DNA from: Sanderia malayensis
Taxonomy: Eukaryota > Cnidaria > Scyphozoa > Semaeostomeae > Pelagiidae
Length of the DNA stretch: 64,000 bases
Direction: 5' to 3'
Assembly (NCBI GenBank): GCA_013076295.1
Contig: RQOL01000403.1
Span: 18,287-82,286 of the forward strand
Shown: positions 22,490 through 36,000 of the stretch, one piece after another
Layout: every line of letters starts with the position of its first letter
Position numbering within the stretch: position 1 is the stretch's first letter
Position numbers and translations under genes: made by a program
The notes under the pieces: generated by a model
What the model saw: only the letters and a program-made list of their open reading frames with translations
Databases searched by the model: none
What the model was told of the DNA's origin: nothing

Positions 22490-23820
22490 CTACCATACTT
22501 CCCCCTGGCAAGCGACCACCCAGCGCCCACCCTGCCGCCCCCCTAAAAGCCGTTTCTTTTGAAAGTGTAAAAATGAATTCGTCAAGGTACTTTAAAAACA
22601 CTAAAGCTTTCCAATTAAATTAACGTGGCGAATTTTCGTCCTACAGAACCCACGAAAATATCAAAATGAAGCTAATAGCTTGGTGAACATTTATCGAAAG
22701 TATTTGGGTGAAAAAAACAGAGTTTTGGCAGGTTAAAAATTAATTTTCGCAAATGCAAAACACACGCGTGTTGCTTGAAAATTGCGTGTTTTCCAGCAAA
22801 ACCCAAACTCGGCCAAAACTGTCCAAAATCAGAGGAAAATCGACAAAACAAAAAAAACATCCCCAGATAACTTTAGTTCTCGTGTAAATAAACAGTCATC
22901 GAAAATTTAAATGGCCAAAATCGGCCCAGAACGACCCAAGAAAATCATAATTGTCTTCGTGTTTTCGTTAGGCCCTTGCCTCAACACAAAAAACGTGAGT
23001 TGAAACAAAACAAAACTCGCAAAAAACAATTGAATAAAAGGAAATACCTTGAAATAATTGTCCACACATTGTCTCCACAGGTCCTGAGAACAATTGACAC
23101 GTCTTTACAATTGATTTCCGGCATGTATTCACGGTTAAACCCGAGCAACTTGCCGCCCGTTTCACTACGAAAACACCTGCTTCTCCCTGCTCGTTTTGCA
23201 TCTCATTAACTCCGTCCTCGGAACTTTCTAGAAAGTCGGAACACAAAATGGGCCATAACTCCCGAACCGCTGGGGTTAGAAATTAGCCAAATAGTACACT
23301 GTCATCAGCACAATGCAGCGATCATTTCTATACCAATTTGCACCCATATTTGCAGCCCAAAAAAAAGCCTTTATGGATACAACGAAATTCTTTTGATCCC
23401 ATTGTTTGTTCGAACGTCGATTGTTCGAGAGACAATGGAGCATTGTTTGGCGGGTTGGGGTCACGTGTGACCGTAGATTAGTATCTATAGACTAGCCGGG
23501 GGCGCTCGCGTTCGCTCGCTTCCCGGAGGGGGGCAAGTGAAAAAAACTTAATGTGGTTGGCGCACTTCGTGCGCTGCATTCGCTTACGCTCATGCCCATA
23601 CATACATACATACATACATACATACATACATACATACATACATACATACCTACATACATACATACATACATACATACATACATACATACATACATACATA
23701 CATTCATACAAACATGAGCCGGGTTCGGTCGCTTCGCTCCCTCCCCGGAGCCTGTCAAGTAAACAATGCTTAATCTGGTTGGCGCGCTTCGCACGCTGCA
23801 TTCACTACCGCTCATGCCCA
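22490..23820. repeat. Satellite core U7 (short form, undeleted sister of U1)
   Basis: Nearly identical to U1 over 1.1 kb but retains both modules and the (TACA)n. The first module has the variant hairpin GCGCACTTCGTGCGC at 23,560-23,574. The promoter-like patch begins TTTTGATC at about 23,391 and has CACGTG at about 23,462. The recurrent ORF at 22,968-23,246 (minus) is identical to that of U1. Confidence 0.9.
23598..23714. repeat. (TACA)n microsatellite in core U7
   Basis: About 29 TACA units with one CCTA and one CATT/CAAA interruption. It is absent from the sister core U1, where the flanking modules have recombined. Confidence 0.95.
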
Positions 23821-24947
23821 CACATACATACATACCCTACAATACATACCCTACATAACATACCCTACAATACAAACCCTACAATACATACCCTACAATA
23901 CATACCCTACAATACATACCCTACAATACAAACCCTACAATACATACCCTACAATACATACCCTACTATATATGCCCTACAATACATACCCTACAATACA
24001 TACCCTACATAACATACCCTACTATACTTACCCTACAATACAAACCCTACAATACATACCCTACGATACATACCCTACAATACATACCCTACAATACATA
24101 CCCTATAATACATACCCTACAATAAATACCCTAAAATACATACCCTACAATAAATACCTTACAATAAATACCCTACAATACAGACCCTACAATACATACC
24201 CTACAATACATACCCCACGATACATACCCTACAATACATACCCTACAATACATACCCTACAATACATACTTTACAATACATACCCTACAACACATACCCT
24301 ACAATACATACCCTACATAACATACCCTACAATACATACCCTACAATACATACACTACATACCGTACAATACATACCCTACAACACATACCCTACAATAC
24401 AAACCCTACAATACATACCCTACAATACATACCCTACAATACATACCCTACAATACAAACCCTACAATACATACCCTACAATACATACCCTACTATATAT
24501 GCCCTACAATACATACCCTACAATACATACCCTACATAACATACCCTACTATACTTACCCTACAATACAAACCCTACAATACATACCCTACGATACATAC
24601 CCTACAATACATACCCTACAATACATACCCTATAATACATACCCTACAATAAATACCCTAAAATACATACCCTACAATAAATACCTTACAATAAATACCC
24701 TACAATACAGACCCTACAATACATACCCTACAATACATACCCCACGATACATACCCTACAATACATACCCTACAATACATACCCTACAATACATACTTTA
24801 CAATACATACCCTACAACACATACCCTACAATACATACCCTACATAACATACCCTACAATACATACCCTACAATACATACACTACATACCCTACAATACA
24901 TACCCTACAACACGTACCCTACAATGCATACCCTACAATGCATACCC
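23821..24947. repeat. 14-bp minisatellite array A9 with 527-bp duplication and two empty LINE sites
   Basis: The stretch starting at the unusual CCCTACTATATATGCCC occurs at about 23,963 and again at about 24,490, a direct duplication of about 527 bp. Each copy holds an unoccupied LINE site (24127/24128 and 24654/24655). Array A2 has the same segment once. Confidence 0.92.
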
Positions 24948-25842
24948 TACCATACTTCCCCCTGGCAAGCGACCACCCAGCGCCCACCCTGCCGCCCCCG
25001 TAAAAGCCGTTTAAAAATGAATTTATCAACCTACTTTACAGACACTAAAGGTTTCAAATTAAATTAACGTTGCGAATTTTCGTCCTACAGAACCCACGAA
25101 AATATCAACATGAAGCTAATAGCTTGGCGAACATTAATCAAAAGTATTTGGGTGAAAAAAACAAAGTTTTGGCAGGTTAAAATTTAATTTTCGCAAATGC
25201 AAAACACACGCGTATTGCGTGAAAATTTCTTGTTTTCCAGCAAAACCCAATCTCGGCTAAAACTGTCCAAAAACAGAGGAAAATCAACAAAACAAAAAAA
25301 ACAAACCCATATAACTTTAGTTCTCGTGTAAATAAACAGTTATCGAAAGTTTAAATGGGAAAAATCGGCCCAGAATGACCCGAGAAAATCAAAATTGTCC
25401 TCGTGTTTTGGTTAGGCCCTCGAGCCGAAAGAAAAACGTGAGGTTAAACAAAACAAAACTCGTGCTGTTTAAAGCAAAAAACAATTGAATAAAGGAAATA
25501 CTTTGAAATAATTGTCCACACATTGTTTCCACAGGTCTTGACAACAATTGACACGTCTTTACAATTGATTTCCGGCAGGTATTCCCGTTTAAACCCGAGC
25601 AACTTGCCGCCCATTCAACTAAAAAGCACGTGCTTCTCCTTGCCCGTTTTGCATCTCATTAACTCCATCCTCGGAACTTTCTAGAAAGTCGGAACACAAA
25701 ATGGGCCATAACTTCCGAACTGTTTGGAGTAGAAATTAGCCACATACTTTACTTTCATCAGCGCAATGCAGCGATCATTTTGATACCAATTTGCACCCTT
25801 ATTGATCCCCAGAAAAAAAGCCTTTGTGTTCACAACGAAATT

Positions 25843-25938
25843 CCTTTGATCCCATTGTTCGGTCGAACGTCGATTGTTCAAGAAACAATAGCCCATTGTT
25901 TAGAGTCGGCGTGTCACGTGTCGACGTAGATTATATAA
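25843..25938 (+). promoter_or_regulatory. Promoter-like patch of core U8 (best preserved)
   Basis: A TCF/LEF-type CCTTTGATC abuts a consensus SOX CCATTGTTC. Next come ATTGTTC, AAACAAT and CCATTGTTT half-sites, CACGTG and TTATATAA. The ATTGTT/AAACAAT/ATTGTT alternation could also fold into competing hairpins. Activity is inferred, not shown. Confidence 0.35.
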
Positions 25939-26028
25939 TAGAGATAGACTATTATAGAGCCCCTCAAGTACAAAAAGTTTAATGTGGTTGGCGCGCTTCG
26001 CGTGCTGCATTTGCTCCCGCTCATGCCC

Positions 26029-26154
26029 ATACATACATACATACATACATACCTACATACATGCATACATACATACATACATACATACATACATACATAC
26101 ATACATACATACATACATACATACATACATACATACATACATACATACATACAT
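26029..26154. repeat. (TACA)n microsatellite in core U8
   Basis: About 31 TACA units with CCTA and ATGC interruptions near the left, pure thereafter. Between hairpin modules. Confidence 0.95.
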
Positions 26155-26285
26155 GAGCCGGGTTCGGTCGCTTCGCTCCCTCCCCGGAGCCCGTCAAGTA
26201 AACAAAGCTTAATCTGGTTGGCGTGCTTCGCGCGCTGCATTCGCTGCCGCTCATGCCCATACATACATACATACATACATACACA

Positions 26286-26946
26286 CATACCCTACAATAC
26301 ATACCCTACAATACATACCCTACAATACATACCCTACAATACATACCCTACAATACATACCCTACATAACATACCCTACTATACATACCCTACAATTCAT
26401 ACCCTACAATACATACCCTACAATACATACCCTACAATACATACCCTACAATACATACCCTACAATACATACCCTACAATACATACCCTACATAACATAC
26501 CCTACTATACATACCCTACAATTCATACCCTACAATACATACCCTACAATACATACCCTACAATACATACCCTACAATACATACCCTACAATACATACCC
26601 TACATAACATACCCTACTATACATACCCTACAATTCATACCCTACGATACATACCCTACAATACATACCCTACAATACATACCCTACAATACATACCCTA
26701 CAATACATTCCCTACAATACATACCCTACAATACATACCCTACAATACATACCTTACAATACATATCCTACAATAAATTTCCTACAATACATACCCTACC
26801 ATAAATACCCTACCATACATACCCTAAAATACATACCCTACAATACATACCCTACAATACAAACCCTACAATACATACCCTACGATACATACTCTACAAT
26901 ACATACCCTACAATACATACCCTATAATACATACCCTACAATTAAT
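26286..26946. repeat. 14-bp minisatellite array A10
   Basis: About 47 units with the same higher-order CATAACATACCCTACTATAC pattern as array A6, and the same terminal about 200 bp before the LINE. This confirms that A6 plus copy 2 and A10 plus copy 3 are duplicates. Confidence 0.93.
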
Positions 26947-27307
26947 GTATAACTACATACCCTACAATGTATTGTACAGGAGGTTGTCATCGTAGAGGAC
27001 GGACGTGTTTTTTTCTCGGGATAGAAATATACATATCAAATCGAAATTTTTCATATTTATGTTGAACTATCAGATCAAATAGCTGGCTTACTAATTAAAC
27101 TGATTATTATTTAAAATCACGCACGCTGGAAACGTCGAAGGCAACAACTTTGTGAAAGCGAAAGAAGTTTATTTGGCGAGCGAGCTGCCTATTTTGGGCC
27201 TAAGTGGCCTAATTTCAATTTTGGCGCGAAAATTGCTTAGAAGAATACCAGTCGCAAGTTTCATCAGTCTGCTTTCATTTTAGCTGTAGATAAAGCTAAA
27301 TATTTAA

Positions 27308-28872
27308 ATGGCAGAGAATACGGTTCTTGAACCCCAAGAAGTAGAGGAACTCATAATAGACACGATAGAAAATATTCAAGGCAAAAGGAAGCGAGCAAAT
27401 TCAACTTCAGTATGCAAGTCTTTGACGAAGACACATGGGCTAAATGACTCAACAACTGCGCTGCAATTGACAATGATGTTGGCCGAAGGAAAAATTGAGG
27501 ATACCAAAACTGGGGCACTGAATCATTTCGAGTGTGTGAAAAAGCCAGAAAAATTTCCGAAGAAGAAGAGAGACTCCACGAATGCAGAAATGGGCTTTTG
27601 TCTGCTGCTGATCCAAACGCTCAAAGGAAGGTGTCTTATAAGGGAGATTCAGATGTGCAGGAAATATCATGCAATGAAAAAAACAGTGGGAGCACTGGCA
27701 ATATGGAAATAAACAGTCAATTAGAGGACAGATTTCAAAAAATTGAAAAGCAGCTAATTACCATTCTGGAAAGACCTAATAAAACTAACACAAAGAATAC
27801 CACTGATACTGCAAGTATGCAAGACAGGCAAAACGAATTTCAAGAAATTTTAACAAAAAATAACTTATTAGAAAGAGAAAAAAGGATTCTGAAAGATGAA
27901 AATTTTGCACTGAGGCTGCAAATTGCTGATCTAAGAGAAAATCTTGGTAAAAATCTTAATAATGATTTGAATAAAAATCGAGGAAAAAATTTGAATAAAA
28001 ATGATGGCAAAAATATTGAAACAGAGCCTTGGCAACTCCCCAAGCGCATAGTTAAGTCACGTCAGTGCAATGAAAACTCAATTGAAACAAGAAATAGATT
28101 TAATGGCTTAGAAAGAAATATAGAGGATCCTATCTTTTCTATGGAATTTCCAAAGCTGCAAAGAGCTTTACAACAGTGTGAGGATATTGACAGGCAAAAA
28201 GCACGACCCCAATTTTCCCAAAGCGTTAAATCAACTTATACAGATGAAAATTTTCAACGTGTTGTCCCTGGAGAACTTAGTTATGCTGAAGCCGGAGCAA
28301 AACCACGCAAGACATTGTTGAACGATACCATATCACAAAGCAGACAGCCTTTGGATGATCGTAGGAAGCCAACAATTACAGTAATCGGAGACTCCATCGT
28401 ACGGGGGATACGAAAGCAAGAAATCAATCGTAACGTACGTCGATGTAACTCGTATGTCAAATCATTTCCCGGAGCAACGACCCAAGACATGGAATCTTAT
28501 ATGATACCAACCCTGAAAAGAAGCCCTGATGTTTTAATCTTGCATTTTGGGACTAATGATTTAAGGAAAGATGATCCTGAAAAAATTGCTGAAAAAATCA
28601 CTAGTGTGGCAACACAAGCAAAAAATTCCGTTCCCAAAGTGGCTGTTTCAAGTTTATTAACAAGAGGCGACTCCTACCTACTGGAAGAAAAAAGAGTAAG
28701 AGTGAATATTCTGTTGAAAAAATCACTGGCAGAAAATGGAATCGATTTCATTGAACACAAAGAATTTGAAACAGATTGGTGGTACCTGCTACACGACGAT
28801 GGAATTCATCTGAACAATGATGGGACAAACGTCTTAGGAAATGACTTAGTAAACTATTTAAACAATGTTTGA
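27308..28872 (+). pseudogene. LINE ORF1, copy 3 (one frameshift)
   Basis: Same protein as ORF1 of copy 2: coiled coil, Asn/Lys repeat and SGNH hydrolase with VIGDSIVRG, GTNDL and DGIHLNNDG. One G is missing in the run at 27,512-27,515 (copy 2 has five), shifting the frame after about 68 codons. The rest is open to the TGA at 28,870-28,872 and, unlike copy 2, reaches the catalytic His. Cys before GTNDL is Phe here. The TGA is followed by CTA. Confidence 0.88.
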
Positions 28873-30505
28873 CTATCCTCGGAAAATTTGGAATATGACA
28901 GAAACTGCATACCTGAAATAAAACCAACAGAGCCAACAACAAAAAATAAGCTAAGTATTCAAACAAATTCTATTACTAGTGTATCGGTAAAGCCACATAC
29001 ATCAATTTTCCTACACCCCGTAGAAAACAACCAATGTAATGGTTGTAATGGTAATAATGACTCAAGGCCAGTTGAGTGTTCTACAAGTAGCCCCAGCTTA
29101 GGAAATGGGTCATATGAAAATTTCAATTTATCCTCAACTTTCTCAAATAGCTCAAATGTGCCTAGTGAATGTTCTTTGTCTACATTTTCAACTATATCTA
29201 CGGATGCAAATATTTCTCAGTCGCAACAAGTTTATAATAAGCAAATGATGGAACATATGGGTGCCTATTTATCAGATTTGTTATGTGGATTCCGACAAGG
29301 GTACAATGCACAACATGCCTTGACTCGTTTTATAGAAATGTGCAAAATGTTCTTGGATAAGGGAGGAAAGGCTGGGGCCGTATTAATGGACCTATCAAAA
29401 GCATTCGATTGTGTAAAGCATGATCTTCTTATTGCCAAATTGCATACTTACGGCTTCAGTCGTGATGCGGTGATGTTTCTGAACAGTTATTTAAGTGAAA
29501 GGCAACAGAGAGTTAAAATAAATAGTTCGTTTAGTTCTACACAAAAACTGAAATTGGGTGTTCCACAGGGGTCGGTTTTAGGACCTCTACTTTTAACATC
29601 TATTTGAACGATTTGTTACTCTCTATCAATGATATAGAAATTTGCAATTATGCTGATGATACCACTTTATATACATGTGACCAAAACTTGCAAAATGTAG
29701 TGGAAAGGCTTGAGAATGACTCTCAAAAGGTAATAAAATGGTTTTCTGACAACTACCTAAATTAAATGAAGATAAATGTCATTTTTTAGCATTAGGTCCT
29801 TCCCCTGACGAACCTATTACCATTACGATTGGCAATACACCTATACAGAGCAGTAATCATGAAAAATTGCTTGGTATTATTATAGACAATAAATTGACAT
29901 TTGAACAACATGTTGCTGGGCTATGTAAAAAGGCAAGTAATAAATTATATGCTCTCTCACGTATTGTTCCATTTCTAGATCAAAGTAAACTAAGGTTTTT
30001 AAAGCAAGCTTTTATAAACAGCCAGTTTCAATATTGTCCCCTTGTTTGGATGTTCCATAGTCGTAAACTACATCAGAAAATTAATAAAATCCAAGAGAGA
30101 GCACTGAGGATTACCTTCCAGGATTCTGAATCCAGTTTTGAGGGCTTACTTGAAAAGGATAAATCCATAACTGTGCATCAGAAAAACTTACAATTTTTGA
30201 TGACCGAAATGTACAAGACTAAAAATGATTTAAATCCAGTGTTTATGAAAGAGATCTTTTGTGAAAATGACAATCACTATAATCTGAGAAATGGGAATGA
30301 ATTTTCTGCTCCCAGAATTAGAACAGTAAAATATGGCTCGGAATCAATTCGTTTTAGAGGCCCACAAGCTTGGGCTACTGTTCCTCGGATTATTAAATGT
30401 TCCAGAACTTTGAAAGAATTCAAAAACCAAATAAAATTTTGGTCTGGTGAAACCTGCCACTGCCGACTGTGCCAAATTTTTGTTCAAAATCTAGGCTTTA
30501 TTTAA
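28873..30505 (+). pseudogene. LINE ORF2, copy 3: endonuclease and RT start deleted
   Basis: Linker fused in frame to the RT from KQMMEHMG, with the same deletion as copy 2. The canonical Gly is kept in GVPQGSVLG. Further one-base losses occur in a T run at about 29,591-29,594 and an A run at about 29,759-29,761, both relative to the other copies, so YADD and the thumb region lie in separate frames. Confidence 0.88.
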
Positions 30506-30696
30506 AATCACATTAACATTTGTAGCATTTGCATCTAATCTGTTATTAACATTTGTGTAAATTGAATCTTTTTATTTGTAATTTGAATTTTGTATTGTGA
30601 AATGTTAAATATCAGTAGTTGGCCTAAATTAGCTTTAGTATAGCTATATATCCAGCCAACTTTAAATAAATTAGTAATAATAATAATAATAATAAT

Positions 30697-31745
30697 ACCC
30701 TAGAATACATACCCTACAATAAATACCTTACAATAAATACCCTATAATACATACCCTACAATACATACCCTACAATACATACCCCACGATACATACCCTA
30801 CAATACATACCCTACAATACATACCCTACAATACATACCCTACAATACATACCCTACAATACATACCCTGCAATAAATCCCTTACAATACATACCCTACA
30901 ATACATACCCTACAATACATACCATACAATACATACCCTACAATACATACTACGACGCAACATTTCTAAAGAAAGATACCCTAAAATACATACCCTACAT
31001 AACATACCCTACAAAACATACCCTACAATACATACCCTACAATACCTACCCTACAATACATACCTTACAATACATACCCTACAATACATACCCTACAATA
31101 CATACCCTACAATACATACTTTACAATACATACCCTACAACAAATACCCTACAATACATACCCTACAATACATACCCTACAATACATACCCTACAATAAA
31201 TACCTTACAATACATACCCTACAATAAATACCCTACAATACATACCCTACATAACATACCCTACAATACATACCCTACAATACATACCCTACAATACATA
31301 CCCTACAATACATACCCTACAATAAATACCTTACAATACATACCCTACAATAAATACCCTACAATACATACCCTACATAACATACCCTACAATACATACC
31401 CTACAATACATACCCTACAATACATACCCTACAATACATACCCTACAATAAATACCCTACAATACATACCCTACATAACATACCCTACAATACATACCCT
31501 ACAATACATACCCTACAATACATACCCTACAAACCCTACAATACATACCTACAATACATACCCTACAATAAATACCTTACAATACATACCCTACAATAAT
31601 ACCCTACAATAAATACCCTACATAACATACCCTACAATACATACCCTACAATACATACCCTACAATACATACCCTACAATACATACCCTACAATACATAC
31701 CCTACAATACATACCCTACGATACATACCCTACCATACACACCCT
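30697..31745. repeat. 14-bp minisatellite array A11
   Basis: About 75 units beginning with the common LINE 3' flank. Core-edge marker at about 30,956. A segment of about 120 bp containing CAATAAATACCTTACAATAC repeats in tandem between 31,190 and 31,480. Confidence 0.93.
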
Positions 31746-32920
31746 ACCATACTTCCCCCTGGCAAGCGACCACCCAGCGCCCACCCTGCCGCCCCCCTAA
31801 AAGCCCTTTCTTCTGAAAGTGAAAAAATGAATTCATCAACGTACTTTAAAAACACTAAAACTTTCAAATTAAATTAACGTGGCGAATTTTCGTCCTACAG
31901 AACCCACGAAAATATCAAAATGAAGCTAATAGCTTGGCGAACATTTATCGAAAGTATTTGGGTGAAAAAAACAAAGTTTTGGCAGGTTAAAAAATAATTT
32001 TCGCAAATGCAAAACACACGCGTGTTGCTTGAAAATTTCGTGTTTTCCAGCAAAACCCAAACTCGGCCAAAAGTGTCCAAAAACAGAGGAAAATCAACAA
32101 AACAAAAAAAACAAAGCCATATAACTTTAGTTCTCGTGTAAATAAACAGTTATCGAAAGTTTAAATGGAGAAAATCGGCCCAGAACGACCCGAGAAAATC
32201 AAAATTGTCCTCGTGTTTTTGTTAGGCCCTCGACTCAACACAAAAAACGTGAGGTTAAACAAAACAAAACTCGTGCTATTTAAAGCCAAAAACAATTGAA
32301 TAAAGGAAATACCTTGAAATAATTGTCCACACATTGTCTCCACAGGTCCTGAGAACAATTGACACGTCTTTACAATTGATTTCCGGCACGTATTCGTGGT
32401 TAAACCCGAGCAAGTTGCCGCCCGTTCAACGAAAAAAACACGTGCTTCTCCCTGCTCGTTTTGCATCTCATTAACTCCGTCCTGGGAACTTTCTAGAAAG
32501 TCGGAACACAAAATGGGCCATAACTCCCGAACCGCTGGGGTTAGAAATTAGCCAAATAGTACACTGTCATCAGCACAATGCAGCGATCATTTCTATACCG
32601 ATTTGCACCCTTATTGAGCCCCCAAAAAAAAGTCTTTATGGATACAACGAAATTCCTTTGATCCCATTGTTCGGTCGAACGTTGATTGTTCAAGAAACAA
32701 TAGACCATTGTTTAGAGTCGGCGGGTCACGTGTCGACGTAGATTATATAATAGAGACTAGCCAGGGGCCCGGTCGCTACGCTCCCTCCCCGGAGCCCCTT
32801 AAGTAACAAAAGTTTAATGTGGTTGGCGCGCTTCGCGCGCTGCAATCGCTTCCGCTCATGCCCATACATACATACATACATACATACATACATACCTACA
32901 TACATACATGCATACATACA

Positions 32921-32954
<34 letters not shown>

Positions 32955-33060
32955 CATGAGCCGGGTTCGGTCACTTCGCTCCTTCCCCGGAGCCCAGCAA
33001 GTAAACAAAGCTTAATCTGGTTGGCGCGCTCCACGCGCTGCATTCGCTGCCGCTCATGCC
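31746..33060. repeat. Satellite core U9 (short form, two hairpin modules)
   Basis: GC head, body and promoter-like patch, then modules at about 32,757-32,860 and 32,958-33,060 flanking (TACA)n. The second-module hairpin reads GCGCGCTCCACGCGC with one stem mismatch. The body is close to that of U12. Confidence 0.9.
32655..32750 (+). promoter_or_regulatory. Promoter-like patch of core U9
   Basis: CCTTTGATC (32,655-32,663), CCATTGTTC (32,664-32,672), ATTGTTC, AAACAAT, CCATTGTTT, CACGTG (32,727-32,732) and TTATATAA (32,743-32,750), all in the same order and spacing as in U8. Confidence 0.35.
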
Positions 33061-36000
33061 CATACATACATACATACCCTACAATACAAACCCTACAATA
33101 CATACCCTACAATACATACCCTACATAACATACTCTACAATACATACCCTACAATACATACCCTACAATACAGACCCTACAATACATACCCTACAATACA
33201 TACCCTACAATAAATACCTTACAATACATACCCTACAATAAATACCCTACAATACATACCCTACAATACATACCCTACAATACATACCCTACAATACATA
33301 CCCTGCAATACATACCCTACGATACATACCCTACAATACATACCCTACAATAAATACCCTACAATACATACCCTACGATGCATACCCTACAATACATACC
33401 CTACAATACATACCCTACAATACATACCCTACAATACATAACCCACAATACATACCCTACCATACATACCCTACAATAAATACCCTACAATACATACCCT
33501 ACAATACATACCCTACATAACATACCCTACAATACATACCCTACAAAACATACCCTACAATACATACCCTACATAACATACCCTACAATAGATAGCCTAC
33601 AATACATACCCTACATAACATACCCTACAATACATACCCTACAATACATACCCTACAATACATACCCTGCGATACAAACCCTACAATACATACCCTACAA
33701 TACATACCTTACAATACATACCCTACAATACATACCCTACAATACATACCCTACAATACACACCCTACAATACATACCCTACAATACATACCTTACAATA
33801 CAAACCCTACTATAAATACCCTACAATACATACCTTACAATACATAACCTACTATACATACCCTACAATACATACCCTACAAAACATACCCTACAATACA
33901 TACCCTACAATTCATTACCTACAATACATACCCTACAATACATACCCTACAATAAATACCCTACAATACATACCCTACAATACATACCCTACATAACATA
34001 CCCTACAATACATACCCTACAATACATACCCTACAATAAATACCCTACAATACATACCCTACAATACATACCCTACATAACATACCCTACAATACATACC
34101 CTACAATACATACCCTACAATACATACCCTACAATACATACCCTACATAACATACCCTACAATAGATACCCTACAATACATACCCTACATAACATACCCT
34201 ACAATACATACCCTACAATACATACCCTACAATACATACCCTGCGATACAAACCCTACAATACATACCCTACAATACATACCTTACAATACATACCCTAC
34301 ATTACATACCCTACAATACATACCCTACAATACACACCCTACAATACATACCCTACAATACATACCTTACAATACAAACCCTACTATAAATACCCTACAA
34401 TACATACCTTACAATAAATACCCTAAAATACATACCCTACAATACATACCCTACAATACATACCCTACAATACATACCCTACAATACATACCCTACAATA
34501 CATACCCTGCAATAAATACCTTACAATACATACCCTACAATACATACCCTACAATACATACCATACAATACATACCCTACAATACATACTACGACGCAAC
34601 ATTTCTAAAGAAAGATACCCTAAAATACATACCCTACATAACATACCCTACAATACATACCCTACAATACATACCCTACAATACCTACCCTACAATACAT
34701 ACCTTACAATACATACCCTACAATACATACCCTACAATACATACCCTACAATACATACCCTACAATACATACCCTGCAATAAATACCTCACAATACATAC
34801 CCTACAATACATACCCTACAATACATACCATACAATACATACCCTACAATACATACTACGACGCAACATTTCTAAAGAAAGATACCCTAAAATACATACC
34901 CTACAATAAATACCTTACAATAAGTACCCTACAATACATACCCTACAATACATACCCTACAATACATACCCCACAATACATACCTTACAATACAAACCCT
35001 ACTATAAATACCCTACAATACATACCTTACAATAAATACCCTAAAATACATACCCTACAATAAATACCTTACAATAAATACCCTACAATACATACCCTAC
35101 AATACATACCCTACAATACATACCCCACGATACATACCCTACAATACATACCCTACAATACATACCCTACAATACATACCCTACAAAACATACCCTACAA
35201 TACATACCCTGCAATAAATACCTTACAATACATACCCTACAATACATACCCTACAATACATACCATACAATACATACCCTACAATACATACTACGACGCA
35301 ACATTTCTAAAGAAAGATACCCTAAAATACATACCCTACAATACATACCCTACAATACATACCCTACAATACATACCCTACAATACCTACCCTACAATAC
35401 ATACCTTACAATACATACCCTACAATACATACCCTACAATACATACCCTACAATACATACCCTACAAGACATACCCTGCAATAAATACCTCACATTACAT
35501 ACCCTACAATACATACCCTACAATACATACCATACAATACATACCCTACAATACATACTACGACGCAACATTTCTAAAGAAAGATACCCTAAAATACATA
35601 CCCTACAATAAATACCTTACAATAAGTACCCTACAATACATACCCTACAATACATACCCTACAATACATACCCCACGATACATACCCTACAATACATACC
35701 CTACAATACATACCCTACAATACATACCCTACAATACATACCCTACAATACATACCCTGCAATAAATACCTTACAATACATACCCTACAATACATACCCT
35801 ACAATACATACCATACAATACATACCCTACAATACATACTACGACGCAACATTTCTAAAGAAAGATACCCTAAGATACATACCCTACATAACATACCCTA
35901 CAATACATACCCTACAATACATACCCTACAATACCTACCCTACAATACATACCTTACAATACATACCCTACAATACATACCCTACAATACATACCCTACA

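Larger units (their letters stand above)
24948..26285. repeat. Satellite core U8 (short form, first module partly deleted)
   Basis: GC head, body, and promoter-like patch with CCTTTGATC (25,843-25,851) abutting CCATTGTTC (25,852-25,860), CACGTG (25,915-25,920) and TTATATAA (25,931-25,938). The start of module 1 (AGCCGGGGGC to CCCGG) is missing at about 25,945-25,960. (TACA)n and a complete module follow. Confidence 0.9.
26947..30696 (+). mobile_element. CR1/L2-type LINE, copy 3 (duplicate of copy 2)
   Basis: Same 5' end, same internal deletion junction, same 3' end and same flanks as copy 2. It differs by scattered substitutions and one-base indels. 5' UTR 26,947-27,307 with TTTTGGCGCGAAAA; (AAT)n tail ends at 30,696. 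Not capable of autonomous movement because the endonuclease is missing. Confidence 0.95.
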
